Shown one piece after another: positions 51,641-60,607 of a DNA stretch of 64,000 nt. This stretch comes from Streptomyces nigrescens. GTDB lineage: Bacteria > Actinomycetota > Actinomycetes > Streptomycetales > Streptomycetaceae. Where the stretch lies: assembly GCA_024349765.1 (NCBI GenBank), contig AP026073.1, forward strand, positions 6,944,001 through 7,008,000, written 5' to 3'. A program made the translations under genes and the position numbers. Below the pieces are notes generated by a model that saw only the letters and a program-made list of their open reading frames with translations, searched no databases and was not told where the DNA came from. The number at the start of each line of letters is the position of its first letter. Position 1 is the first letter of the stretch.

Positions 51641-53293
51641 GTGAACGGACCCCTCATCGTCCAGAGCGACAAGACGCTGCTGCTGGAGGTGGACCACGAG
51701 CTGGCGGACGCCTGCCGGCGGGCCATCGCGCCCTTCGCCGAGCTGGAGCGGGCGCCGGAGCACATCCACACGTACCGGGTGACGCCGCTGGGGCTCTGGA
51801 ACGCGCGGGCCGCCGGGCACGACGCCGAGCAGGTCGTGGACGCGCTGGTGCAGTACTCCCGGTATCCGGTGCCGCACGCGCTGCTCGTCGACGTCGCCGA
51901 GACGATGGCCCGCTACGGCCGGCTCACGCTGATCAAGCACCCCACGCACGGGCTGGTGCTGACCACCACCGACCGCCCGGTGCTGGAGGAGATCCTCCGC
52001 TCCAAGAAGGTGCAGCCGCTGGTCGGCGCCCGGCTGGACCCGGACAGCGTGGTCGTCCACCCCTCCGAGCGCGGCCAGATCAAGCAGACGCTGCTCAAGC
52101 TGGGCTGGCCCGCCGAGGACCTCGCCGGTTACGTCGACGGTGAGGCGCACCCGATCGAGCTGCGCGAGGACGGCTGGGCGCTGCGGCCGTACCAGCAGCA
52201 GGCCGTCGAGGGCTTCTGGCACGGCGGCTCGGGCGTCGTCGTCCTGCCGTGCGGCGCGGGCAAGACGCTGGTCGGGGCGGGCGCCATGGCACAGGCCAAG
52301 GCCACCACGCTCATCCTCGTGACCAATACGGTCTCGGCGCGGCAGTGGAAGCACGAACTGGTCCGGCGCACCTCGCTGACCGAGGACGAGATCGGCGAGT
52401 ACAGCGGGACGCGGAAGGAGATCCGGCCGGTCACCATCGCCACGTACCAGGTGCTGACGACCAAGCGGAAGGGCGTCTACCCGCACCTGGAGCTGTTCGA
52501 CTCCCGGGACTGGGGCCTGATCGTCTACGACGAGGTGCACCTGCTGCCCGCGCCGGTCTTCAAGTTCACCGCCGACCTGCAGGCCCGGCGCCGGCTGGGA
52601 CTGACCGCGACGCTGGTGCGCGAGGACGGCCGGGAGTCGGACGTCTTCTCCCTGATCGGCCCGAAGCGGTTCGACGCCCCCTGGAAGGAGATCGAGGCGC
52701 AGGGCTACATCGCCCCGGCCGACTGCGTCGAGGTACGGGTCAACCTCACCGAGACGGAACGGCTGGCGTACGCCACCGCCGAGACCGAGGAGAAGTACCG
52801 CTTCTGCGCCACCACGGCCAGCAAGCAGTACGTGACCGAGGCCCTGGTCCGCCGCCACCAGGGCGACCAGACCCTGGTCATCGGGCAGTACATCGACCAG
52901 CTGGACGAACTGGGCGAGCATCTGAACGCCCCGGTGATCAAGGGCGAGACCACCAACGCGCAGCGGGAGAAGCTCTTCGACGCGTTCCGGCAGGGCGAGA
53001 TCTCCGTACTGGTCGTCTCGAAGGTCGCGAACTTCTCCATCGACCTGCCCGAGGCGACCGTCGCGATCCAGGTGTCGGGCACCTTCGGCTCCCGCCAGGA
53101 GGAGGCCCAGCGGCTCGGCCGGGTGCTCCGCCCGAAGGCCGACGGCCACGAGGCGCGCTTCTACTCCGTCGTCGCCCGCGACACCATCGACCAGGACTTC
53201 GCCGCCCACCGCCAGCGCTTCCTGGCCGAGCAGGGCTACGCGTACCGGATCGTCGACGCGGACGAACTGCTGGCGGCGGACGAGGACGCGTAG
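51641..53293 (+). CDS. DNA repair helicase XPB
   Basis: SF2 helicase of 550 residues. N-terminal damage-recognition-like domain, then Walker A PCGAGKT (203-209), motif II DEVH (297-300), LTATLVRED with the RED motif characteristic of XPB (327-329), and motif VI in SRQEEAQRLGRVLRPKADG. Bacterial XPB unwinds DNA 3' to 5' and works with nucleases such as Bax1 in relatives. GTG 51641 follows GGCGAGG. Downstream of its helicase-associated partner gene and probably co-expressed. Confidence 0.95.
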   Translation: MNGPLIVQSDKTLLLEVDHELADACRRAIAPFAELERAPEHIHTYRVTPLGLWNARAAGHDAEQVVDALVQYSRYPVPHALLVDVAETMARYGRLTLIKHPTHGLVLTTTDRPVLEEILRSKKVQPLVGARLDPDSVVVHPSERGQIKQTLLKLGWPAEDLAGYVDGEAHPIELREDGWALRPYQQQAVEGFWHGGSGVVVLPCGAGKTLVGAGAMAQAKATTLILVTNTVSARQWKHELVRRTSLTEDEIGEYSGTRKEIRPVTIATYQVLTTKRKGVYPHLELFDSRDWGLIVYDEVHLLPAPVFKFTADLQARRRLGLTATLVREDGRESDVFSLIGPKRFDAPWKEIEAQGYIAPADCVEVRVNLTETERLAYATAETEEKYRFCATTASKQYVTEALVRRHQGDQTLVIGQYIDQLDELGEHLNAPVIKGETTNAQREKLFDAFRQGEISVLVVSKVANFSIDLPEATVAIQVSGTFGSRQEEAQRLGRVLRPKADGHEARFYSVVARDTIDQDFAAHRQRFLAEQGYAYRIVDADELLAADEDA

Positions 53294-53380
53294 GCCGCAG
53301 TGGCGGGGGGCGGGGACGGGTAGCCAGCGCCCGGCGGCGGACCCGTCAGGCATTCCCGGGGACGGCCGCCCGGCCCGGGC

Positions 53381-54853
53381 TCACGCGGTGCGGGTCCGGG
53401 CGGTCAGGTCCTGGTCGGTGCGCGGGGACGGGATGCGGCGGGGCGCGGACACCCCGGGCTTCCCCGGCTCTCCCGGCGCGCTCACCGTACGCCGGGTCCA
53501 CCAGATCAGGGCGGCCGGCAGCGACAGCCCGAGCAGGGGGTACGGCGCGGCGAACGGCTGCTGCCACCAGGAGAAGTGCAGATCCAGGTCGCCGTGGTGC
53601 GGCACGATCCACATCGTGCGGACCGTGAAGGCGAGGGTGACGGCGGCCAGCAGGGCGCGCCGCCAGGGGTGGCGCCGGACGCGGGCGGCGAGGCCGATCA
53701 GCAGCGGTACGCACCAGACCCAGTGGTGCGACCAGCTGATCGGCGAGACCAGCAGCGCCGTCACGGCCGTACACAGCACGCCCCAGATGTCGAGGCCGCG
53801 GCGCAGATAGACCCGGCGTGCGGCGTAGAGCCCGGCGGCCGCGGTCAGCAGCGCCGGCACCGCCCACAGCAGCCCCGGTGCGGGGTTGTGCAGAACGCGG
53901 CTGATCAGGCCCTGGAGGGACTGGTTGTCGACGATCCAGACCTTGCCCACCCGGTCGGTCTCGAACATCCGCCGGGTCCAGAACTCGACGCTGGCGTCCG
54001 GCAGCACCAGCCAGCCCAGCAGCACCGAGACCAGGAACCCGGCGAGGGCGGTGAAGGCGGCCTTCACCCGGCCGGTGATGAGGAGGTAGACGGCGAAGAT
54101 CGCGGGGGTGAGCTTGATGCCCGCCGCGATGCCGGTGGCGAACCCCTTGCCGCGGGCGCCGTCCGGGCGGGCGAGGTCCCAGAGGACGAGGCAGGTCAGG
54201 GCGAGGTTGACCTGGCCGAAGACGAACGTCTGGAAGACCGGTTCGAGCCAGAGGCCGAGCGCGGTGGCGGCCAGGACGGCCGGCAGGGTGTGCGCGGCCC
54301 GGCGCACTCCGGCGGCCTGGCAGGAGAGGTGGATCAGCAGGGCGAGCAGCCCGGCGTTGACGAGCACGCAGACGATCTTGAGGGTGCCGAGGGAGAGCCA
54401 GGTCGTCGGGATGAAGAGGAGGGCGGCGAAGGGCGGGTAGGTGGCCGGGAGGTCCCACTTGGTGACCGTGAAGCCGTAGAGATCACCGCCACTCGCGGCG
54501 GCCTCCCCCTCGGCCCGGTAGACCGCTATGTCGGACATCGGCAGCGGCTGCACCTCGTAGAGCACCCACAGCCCGGCGAACGAGACGAGCAACAGGGCGG
54601 CGGCGCAGAGGAGGTGGCGGGTGGGGGTGGAGGTGAGGGGGGTGCTGGTGCGGCTGGGTCTCTTGCGGGTGGGGGTGGGGGTGGCGCCTGGGGAGCCGGG
54701 TGCGGGGGTGGGGGTGGGGGTGGTAGGGCTTGGGTTGGGGGTGGGGGGCGGGGTTTCGTCGGTTCTGGTTCGGGGGCCCCTCCCCCTCCCCCGCCCCTCC
54801 CCCTTCGTTTCGGTCTCTTCGCTCCCCGTCCGCGTACCGTCGGCGGAAGACAC
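53381..54853 (-). CDS. GT87-type (DUF2029) mannosyltransferase
   Basis: A 490-residue polytopic membrane protein, probably a polyprenyl-phosphate-mannose-dependent alpha-mannosyltransferase (GT-C fold). Segments include the DIAVYRAEGEAAASGGDLYG acidic loop, DLPATYPPFAALLFIPTTWL, FGQVNLALTCLVLWDLARPD, GIAAGIKLTPAIFAVYLL and SPISWSHHWVWCVPLL. About ten helices follow an ~80-residue Pro/Thr-rich hydrophilic N-terminus encoded by G-rich simple repeats. GTG 54853 has GAGGGG upstream; an earlier GTG at 54895 lacks one. Acceptor unknown. Confidence 0.85.
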   Translation of the reverse strand: MSSADGTRTGSEETETKGEGRGRGRGPRTRTDETPPPTPNPSPTTPTPTPAPGSPGATPTPTRKRPSRTSTPLTSTPTRHLLCAAALLLVSFAGLWVLYEVQPLPMSDIAVYRAEGEAAASGGDLYGFTVTKWDLPATYPPFAALLFIPTTWLSLGTLKIVCVLVNAGLLALLIHLSCQAAGVRRAAHTLPAVLAATALGLWLEPVFQTFVFGQVNLALTCLVLWDLARPDGARGKGFATGIAAGIKLTPAIFAVYLLITGRVKAAFTALAGFLVSVLLGWLVLPDASVEFWTRRMFETDRVGKVWIVDNQSLQGLISRVLHNPAPGLLWAVPALLTAAAGLYAARRVYLRRGLDIWGVLCTAVTALLVSPISWSHHWVWCVPLLIGLAARVRRHPWRRALLAAVTLAFTVRTMWIVPHHGDLDLHFSWWQQPFAAPYPLLGLSLPAALIWWTRRTVSAPGEPGKPGVSAPRRIPSPRTDQDLTARTRTA

Positions 54854-55008
54854 CCCGTTGACCCCTCTCGTCGCCTCGCCTCGCTGAGCGCGCACTCCGC
54901 GCCGACGCTAGTCGATCGGGACCGGCAGGCCGTAACGGTTTCCGGTCATCCGGATGTCGCCACGGCGTCCACCAGGACCAGCCCCGGCCGCGGCTCGGCC
55001 CACGGGGC

Positions 55009-55233
55009 TCAGCCCTCGGCCCGGCGGCCGTCCGCGTACTCGCCGAGGACGGCGACGCTGAAGGCCGCGGCGGCGAAGACCCTTATCGCGCGAAGGGCGT
55101 TGCCCACGGGGTGTCGGTGCCCGGGAGCCGAGGCGGCGCCGGGGGCCGGGGCGCCCTTGGCCGGGTGGAGAGGGGCGGAGGCGAGGGAGGAGAAGGACGG
55201 GACGGATGCGGGTGGAATCGTTGCGCTGGTCAT
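55009..55233 (-). CDS. small hypothetical protein
   Basis: A 74-residue protein (MTSATIPPASVPSFSSLASA...) with a Pro/Ala-rich first half and a conserved-looking second half, NALRAIRVFAAAAFSVAVLG then EYADGRRAEG. The hydrophobic helix may associate with membranes. I recall similar short streptomycete proteins ending in a VFAAAAFSVAVLG-like stretch but know no function. Divergent from helR. Confidence 0.45.
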   Translation of the reverse strand: MTSATIPPASVPSFSSLASAPLHPAKGAPAPGAASAPGHRHPVGNALRAIRVFAAAAFSVAVLGEYADGRRAEG

Positions 55234-55420
55234 GGGTCCATGATGAATTTCACGCGATTGCCGCACATCGGTCCACGGGTCGATCCTCGGCGGGGCCGGC
55301 GTCAGCCTCCAGACCCACTCCAACCCCTACGGGAGACCCACAGTTGTAGGGGTCGTCAACCCGGAGTACGGCGCGGACCGCCCGCGGCCCCGGCCTGGCC
55401 CCGACCCCGCCGATAATTCG

Positions 55421-55450
55421 TTGGCGCCGCCATCCACCCCTGACTACAAT
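55421..55450 (+). promoter_or_regulatory. candidate sigma-70-type promoter of helR
   Basis: TTGGCG (55421-55426), an 18-bp spacer and TACAAT (55445-55450). This predicts a ~165-nt 5' UTR before the GTG at 55625. The leader contains the perfect palindrome CCGACCGGTCGG (55485-55496). I did not find a rifamycin-associated-element-like repeat by eye. Confidence 0.55.
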
Positions 55451-55624
55451 CGCGCGTCTTCCTGCCTCCCGCCGAGGAGTGCCGCCGACCGGTCGGAAAC
55501 CGGCCGGCCTCCGCTTCACGCCGCTGACCCGCGCATCGCATGACCTGCGCTACGCACCGACACCGGCCCGCCGCGCCCGCGACCATGGCGCGTCCGCCGC
55601 AGTACCGCCACCGGAGGCAACGCC

Positions 55625-57700
55625 GTGCCCTCGCACGCCCACGACCTGTCCGACGACGAGCCCCTCCAGCGCGAACGCGCCCATCTCGCCGCTTCCCGCG
55701 CCGCGCTCCGCGCCATGCGCGCCGACGCCGAGGCGCTGAACATCGCGGACGTCACCGCGAACTGGGTCAACGCCGAGGTGCTCCAGGGCGAGATCGAAGC
55801 CCGGATCAAGGCGCTCGCCGATCTCTCCCACACCCCGTTGTTCTTCGGCCGCCTCGACTACCTCCACGCCCCGGGCCTCGACCTCGCCGAGGGGGCGGAC
55901 GGGGAGAACTTCTACATCGGCCGGCGGCACGTCCACGACGCCGACGGTGACCCGATGGTCATCGACTGGCGCGCGCCCGTCTCCCAGCCGTTCTACCGGG
56001 CCTCCAAGAAGGACCCGATGGACCTCAGGCTGCGCCGCCGCTTCGGTTACACCGGCGGCGAGTTGACCGCCTACGAGGACGAGCACCTCACCGACCCGGC
56101 AGAACTGGAGCGGACCAGCCGGCTCCTGCAGTCGGAGATCGAGCGGCCGCGCGTCGGCCCGATGCGGGACATCGTCGCGACGATCCAGCCCGAGCAGGAC
56201 GAGATCGTGCGCGCCGGCATCGCCGGTTCGGTGTGTGTGCAGGGGGCGCCGGGCACCGGAAAGACGGCGGTCGGTCTGCACCGGGTGGCGTATCTGCTGT
56301 ACGCGCACCGCGAGCGGCTGGCGCGGGCGGGCACCCTCGTCATCGGGCCGAACCGTTCCTTCCTGCAGTACATCGAGCAGGTGCTGCCGGCGCTGGGCGA
56401 GCTGGAGGTCAAGCAGGCCACGGTCGACGACCTGGTGGGGCACGTCGAGGTGCGCGGTACGGACGAGGCGGCCGCGGCGACGGTCAAGGGCGATGCGCGG
56501 CTGGCGGAGGTCCTGCGGCGGGCCGTCCGCTCGCACATCACGCTGCCGCAGGAGCCCTGCGTGGTGGTCCGCGGCTCCCGCCGCTGGCGCGTACCGGCGT
56601 ACGAACTGCAGGAGATCGTGCAGGAGTTGATGGCGCGCGACATCCGTTACGGCGCGGCCCGCGAGGCGCTTCCGCAGCGGATCGCGCACGCCGTCCTGGT
56701 GCGGATGGAGCAGGCCGGGGAGGCGCCGGACGACCGGGTGCAGAACGCGGTGGCCCGGAACGCGGCCGTGAAGGCCGTGGTCAAGGAGGTCTGGCCGCCG
56801 GTCGATCCGGCGAAGCTGGTGCTGCGGCTGCTGGGCGACGCCGAGTTCCTCGCCGAGCAGGCCGAGGGGATCCTGTCGCCCGAGGAGCAGAAGACGATCC
56901 TGTGGGCCAAACCGGCGCGCAGTGTGAAGAGCGCCAAGTGGTCGGCGGCGGATGCGGTGTTGATCGACGAGGCGACGGACCTGGTGGAGCGCACGCATTC
57001 GCTCGGCCATGTGGTGCTGGACGAGGCGCAGGACCTCTCCCCAATGCAGTACCGGGCGGTCGGGCGGCGCTGCACGACGGGTTCGGCGACGATCCTCGGC
57101 GACATCGCCCAGGGGACGACGCCGTGGGCGACCGACACCTGGGAGGAGGCGCTGGCCCATCTGGGCAAGCCGGGGGCGGCGGTCGAGGAGCTCACGCAGG
57201 GCTTCCGGGTGCCGCGCGAGGTGATCGGGTACGCGTCCCGGCTGCTGCCGGCGATCGCGCCGGATCTGACGGAGGCGACCTCGATCCGTGAGTCGGCGGG
57301 CGATTTCGCGATCCGCCGGGTCGAGGTCGGGGAGCTGACCGCGGCGACCCTCGCGGCCTGCGACGATGCGCTGACGAAGGAGGGCTCGATCGGTCTGATC
57401 GCGGCGGAGGCCCGTATTCCGGAGCTGCGTGCGGCCCTGGAGGCAGCCGGGGTGACCGTGCTGGCCCCGGGTGAGGAGACCTCGGCGGGGTCCCGGCTGA
57501 CGCTGGTGCCGGCCACGCTCGCCAAGGGTCTGGAGTACGACTACGTGGTGCTGGACGAGCCGGCCGCGATCGTCGACGGTGAACCGGACGAGCGGACCGG
57601 CCTGCGTCGCCTGTACGTCTGCCTGACCCGCCCGGTCTCCGGCCTGACGGTGGTCCATGCGGCGCCGCTGCCGGAGCAGCTGACGGACGGGCCGGCCTGA
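55625..57700 (+). CDS. helR: RNA polymerase recycling ATPase HelR (HelD-like UvrD-family)
   Basis: SF1 helicase-like ATPase of 691 residues that removes stalled or rifamycin-bound RNA polymerase from DNA in actinobacteria. The N-terminal coiled-coil arm (~1-75) is followed by FFGRLDYLHAPGLDLAEG and HDADGDPMVIDWRAPVSQPF, the HelD/HelR signature. Walker A GAPGTGKT is at ~207-214, Walker B-like VVLDEAQDLSPMQYR near 460, and C-terminal motifs LAKGLEYDYVVLDEP and RRLYVCLTRPVSGLTV. GTG 55625 follows GGAGG with 7-bp spacing. HelR confers rifamycin resistance in S. venezuelae; the same role here is inference. Confidence 0.9.
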   Translation: MPSHAHDLSDDEPLQRERAHLAASRAALRAMRADAEALNIADVTANWVNAEVLQGEIEARIKALADLSHTPLFFGRLDYLHAPGLDLAEGADGENFYIGRRHVHDADGDPMVIDWRAPVSQPFYRASKKDPMDLRLRRRFGYTGGELTAYEDEHLTDPAELERTSRLLQSEIERPRVGPMRDIVATIQPEQDEIVRAGIAGSVCVQGAPGTGKTAVGLHRVAYLLYAHRERLARAGTLVIGPNRSFLQYIEQVLPALGELEVKQATVDDLVGHVEVRGTDEAAAATVKGDARLAEVLRRAVRSHITLPQEPCVVVRGSRRWRVPAYELQEIVQELMARDIRYGAAREALPQRIAHAVLVRMEQAGEAPDDRVQNAVARNAAVKAVVKEVWPPVDPAKLVLRLLGDAEFLAEQAEGILSPEEQKTILWAKPARSVKSAKWSAADAVLIDEATDLVERTHSLGHVVLDEAQDLSPMQYRAVGRRCTTGSATILGDIAQGTTPWATDTWEEALAHLGKPGAAVEELTQGFRVPREVIGYASRLLPAIAPDLTEATSIRESAGDFAIRRVEVGELTAATLAACDDALTKEGSIGLIAAEARIPELRAALEAAGVTVLAPGEETSAGSRLTLVPATLAKGLEYDYVVLDEPAAIVDGEPDERTGLRRLYVCLTRPVSGLTVVHAAPLPEQLTDGPA

Positions 57701-57708
57701 GCCCGCCC

Positions 57709-57746
57709 GGTGGCCGGCCCGGCGGCGATCCGCGGGGCCGGCCACC
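57709..57746. terminator. hairpin terminator between helR and arsR-type gene
   Basis: Perfect 12-bp stem GGTGGCCGGCCC / GGGCCGGCCACC with a 14-nt loop, 8 bp past the helR stop and 30 bp from the convergent gene's stop, so it can serve both. Confidence 0.75.
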
Positions 57747-57776
57747 GCAGTACCGACGATCCCCCGCGCCTCCCGG

Positions 57777-58157
57777 TCAGGCCCCGTCGCCGCCCGACCC
57801 CAACAGCTCCTCCCCCTCGACGGAGTTGAGCAGCGCGTCCAGGAGGCCGGGGAAGCGCGCGTCGAGGTCGGCGCGGCGTAGTTGCACATAGCGGTTGCGG
57901 CCGACGACCGAGGTGGAGGTGATCCCGGCCTCGCGCATGGTCCGCATGTGGTGCGAGACGGTCGACTTGTGCAGATGGCCGAGGCCCAGCCGTTCCGACG
58001 AGCAGTCGTACTGCTGCCCGCTCGCGTAGATCCGCAGCAGATGCAGCCGGGTCGGGTCCCCGAGCGCATGCAGCACCTTCACCAGCTGGATGTCCGCGGT
58101 CTCCGGCTGCGCCAGCAGCGCGCCGTCACCGCCGTCCGTACCGACGCCACTCTCCAC
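57777..58157 (-). CDS. ArsR-family transcriptional regulator
   Basis: A 126-residue winged-helix repressor. Core VKVLHALGDPTRLHLLRIYA, recognition helix region GLGHLHKSTVSHHMRTMREA and wing SVVGRNRYVQLRRADLDARF. There is a Cys in QQYDCSSE but no clear metal-binding CxC, so it may sense something other than metal. GTG 58157 is preferred because AAGGAGG lies ten bases upstream; the longer frame to 58241 runs into the operators. Divergent from an MFS exporter, with two palindromic operators between them. Confidence 0.88.
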   Translation of the reverse strand: MESGVGTDGGDGALLAQPETADIQLVKVLHALGDPTRLHLLRIYASGQQYDCSSERLGLGHLHKSTVSHHMRTMREAGITSTSVVGRNRYVQLRRADLDARFPGLLDALLNSVEGEELLGSGGDGA

Positions 58158-58215
58158 GGCCGTCCGGCCTCCTTCCGTCGCTCGCTCACGCCCCACTGTA
58201 TTTCCCCGCGGAAAC

Positions 58216-58263
58216 TGTTTGACATCCACCAAACAATCCATATTGTTTGACGTACATCAAACA
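58216..58263. promoter_or_regulatory. tandem operators O1 and O2 between arsR-type and MFS genes
   Basis: O1: TGTTTG-N8-CAAACA (58216-58235). O2: TGTTTGACGTACATCAAACA (58244-58263), a 7+7 bp inverted repeat. Centres are 28 bp apart. Both fit ArsR-type sites and are strikingly AT-rich for this genome; the promoter(s) presumably overlap. Confidence 0.8.
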
Positions 58264-58346
58264 CACACCGCACCCGCGTCCCAACGAGGTGCGGCTGCTG
58301 CGTAGTTGCGCCTCACCCGTCCCCGCTCGTACCGGGAAGGACACCC

Positions 58347-59645
58347 GTGCGTCTCCGCCTGCTCCTGCTCGCCCTCGGCACCTTCGCCATGGGCACCGAT
58401 TCCATGGTGATGGCCGGCATCCTCGGACTGATCGCCCGTGACCTGGGCGTTTCCGTACCGGCCGCCGGCCAGATGGTCACCGTCTTCGCCCTCTCCTACG
58501 CCGTGCTCGCCCCCGTGCTCGCCACCGCCGCCGCCCGGTGGCCACGCCGCCGCGTGCTGCTGACCGCGCTCACCGTCTTCACCGCCGCCAACGCGCTGAG
58601 CGCCCTGGCGCCCAACTACCCGCTCCTGCTGGCCACTCGGGTGCTGGCCGCGGCCGGCGCCGCCCTGTACACCCCGACCGCCAACGCCGTGGCCACCACG
58701 CTCGTACCCGCCGAGCGGCGCGGCCGGGCGCTGGCGACCGTGCTCGGCGGCATGACGGTGGCCACCGCGCTCGGCGTCCCCCTCGGCACCTACATAGGGC
58801 GGACGGACTGGCGGCTGACCATGTGGCTGGTGGTCGCACTGGGCGCCGCGGCGTTCCTGGGCCTCGCCCTGCTGCTGCGCGACCTGCCGGCGCCGGCCAC
58901 CGCGCCCGGCCTGCGCGCCCGCCTCGCACCGCTGCGCAACACCAGCGTGCTGGCCGCCGCGGCCACCACGCTGATGTTCTTCCTGGCCGTCAACACGGTC
59001 TACATCTACCTCGGCACGGCGGTACGCCCCGCCACCGGAGGCGATGCGGGCCGGCTCAGCCTGATCATGCTGGTGTCCGGCCTCGCCTCGATCGCGGGCA
59101 GCTGGCTGGGCGGCCGGGCGGTCGACCGGCTGGGCGTCCGGACCGTGCTGCTGGCCGGTGGCTCACTGGCCGCCCTCGCCTTCCTCGCGCTGCCCTGGAT
59201 CTCGGCGACGATGCCCGGCGCGCTGGCGTACGCGGCGCTCTCGCCGCTCGCCGGATGGGCGGTCGCGGTGGCGCTGCCGCACCGTCTCGCCTCTCTGGAT
59301 CCGCGCAGCGCGCCGCTGCTGATCTCCCTCAACAGCAGCGCGCTCTATCTGGGCATGGCCGCCGCGGGCGGCGTCGGCAGTCTTGCCCTCACCGTGCTCG
59401 GCGACCGCTGGTTCCCGCTCACCTCGACCGCACTGAGCCTGGTGGCGATCGCCCTGGCGGCGGTCACGACCCGCCGGCGGCCGGCCGGGGCGGCCGGAAC
59501 GGCCGGCATGACTGGATCGGCCGGCATGACTGGAACGGCCGGCGCGGCCGCGTCCGCTCCGTCCCCCGGTTCCGCCCTCGTATCGGAGGCGGGGGCTCCG
59601 GCGGCACGCCCCTGGGGGCCACGCCCGCAAGGGATACGCCCCTGA
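58347..59645 (+). CDS. MFS exporter controlled by the divergent ArsR-type regulator
   Basis: A 432-residue DHA1-type transporter. Starts MRLRLLLLALGTFAMGTDSM, with 12 helices and motifs TRVLAAAGAALYTPTANAVA and RGRALATVLGGMTVATALGV (motif C region for antiport). GTG 58347 follows GGGAAGGAC. The C-terminal ~50 residues are low complexity: an 18-bp repeat encodes AGMTGS-like units, and the final codons and stop lie in a 15-bp minisatellite. Probable drug or metabolite efflux induced through the ArsR-type repressor. Confidence 0.9.
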   Translation: MRLRLLLLALGTFAMGTDSMVMAGILGLIARDLGVSVPAAGQMVTVFALSYAVLAPVLATAAARWPRRRVLLTALTVFTAANALSALAPNYPLLLATRVLAAAGAALYTPTANAVATTLVPAERRGRALATVLGGMTVATALGVPLGTYIGRTDWRLTMWLVVALGAAAFLGLALLLRDLPAPATAPGLRARLAPLRNTSVLAAAATTLMFFLAVNTVYIYLGTAVRPATGGDAGRLSLIMLVSGLASIAGSWLGGRAVDRLGVRTVLLAGGSLAALAFLALPWISATMPGALAYAALSPLAGWAVAVALPHRLASLDPRSAPLLISLNSSALYLGMAAAGGVGSLALTVLGDRWFPLTSTALSLVAIALAAVTTRRRPAGAAGTAGMTGSAGMTGTAGAAASAPSPGSALVSEAGAPAARPWGPRPQGIRP

Positions 59646-59757
59646 GCGGCACGCCCGCACGGCCGCACGCCCGTAAGAGGCACATCCACGAGGGGCACGC
59701 CCGTAAGGGACACGTCCGTAAGGGACACACCCGTAAGGGACACGTCCGCTCGCCCCG
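59605..59757. repeat. 15-bp minisatellite A across the MFS stop codon
   Basis: About ten units. Five are exact in phase at 59671-59745, e.g. CCGTAAGGGACACGT at 59701, 59716 and 59731 with minor changes. Units upstream (CACGCCCGCAAGGGA-like, from 59605) are coding, and the TGA at 59643 sits inside a unit. One 14-bp and one 17-bp unit break the phase near 59660. Confidence 0.9.
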
Positions 59758-59769
59758 CCCCCCCTCCGG

Positions 59770-60498
59770 TCACCCCAGCGGAACCGGCCGCTCCGCCTCC
59801 TGGTCCAGCGCCTCGCGCCACCGCCGTACCGCGGCCGCGTCCACCGGCGCGGACCAGCCGTCGGGGCGGGCGGCGCCGCCGATGTGGAAGGCGTCGAGGC
59901 CGGCCGCCCGCAGCGCCGGGACGTGGTCGAGGCCGAGGCCGCCGCCCACCAGGATGCGCGGCGCGTACCCGGGCTCGCCCGCGGCCGTACGGGCCTGCTC
60001 GGCCACCAGAACCGCCCGGCCGGCCGCCACGCCCCGGGGATCACCGGCGGTCAGATACGTGTCGAGCCCGGCGCTCGTCATGCCGGCCAGCTCCTTGCGC
60101 AGCGCGTCCCGGTCGGCGGCCCGGTCGATGGCCCGGTGGAAGGTCCAGGAGCAGCCGTCGATCACCTCGGCCAGCGCCGTCACCGCGGCGAGGTCCGGCC
60201 GTCCGTCCGGGGTCAGGAACCCGAGGACGAACTCCTCGGCCCCCGCCTCCCGCAGGGCCGCCGCCCGGCCGCAGAGCGCCGGGAGATCGCCGGCCGCGAA
60301 CCCCTCGGCGGACCGCAGCATCACCCGCAGCGGCAGATCGACCGCCGCCCGGATCGCCGCGAAGGTGGCCGTCGCGGGCGTGAGCCCGTCGGCCGCCATG
60401 TCGGTGACGAGCTCCAGACGGTCGGCACCGCCTTCCTGGGCGGCGACCGCGTCCTGCGGGCCGAGCGCGATCACCTCCAGGAGCGCGCGCTTGCTCAT
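59770..60498 (-). CDS. cutC: copper homeostasis protein CutC family
   Basis: A 242-residue TIM-barrel protein. Typical CutC sequence: LLEVIALGPQDAVAAQEGGA then DRLELVTDMAADGLTP, RVMLRSAEGF, EEFVLGFLTPDGRPDL and FHRAIDRAADR. The CutC role in copper handling is historical and disputed. ATG 60498 preferred over an upstream in-frame ATG at 60522 because the protein then begins MSKRALLEV. Minisatellite A lies just downstream of its stop. Confidence 0.88.
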   Translation of the reverse strand: MSKRALLEVIALGPQDAVAAQEGGADRLELVTDMAADGLTPATATFAAIRAAVDLPLRVMLRSAEGFAAGDLPALCGRAAALREAGAEEFVLGFLTPDGRPDLAAVTALAEVIDGCSWTFHRAIDRAADRDALRKELAGMTSAGLDTYLTAGDPRGVAAGRAVLVAEQARTAAGEPGYAPRILVGGGLGLDHVPALRAAGLDAFHIGGAARPDGWSAPVDAAAVRRWREALDQEAERPVPLG

Positions 60499-60607
60499 AT
60501 GACCCCAATCCTTCGGCGACAAGTGGCGCGGAAGCCCTGCGTCCGCACACCACCAACAGGTCTAGTCCAATATTCCCAGCCTACGGGGTCGCCAGGCGCA
60601 AGGCACA

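Noticed and set aside
55584-55950. ATG-initiated leader frame in front of helR
   Set aside because: Arg/Pro-rich frame overlapping helR out of phase; no ribosome site and consistent with a shadow frame.
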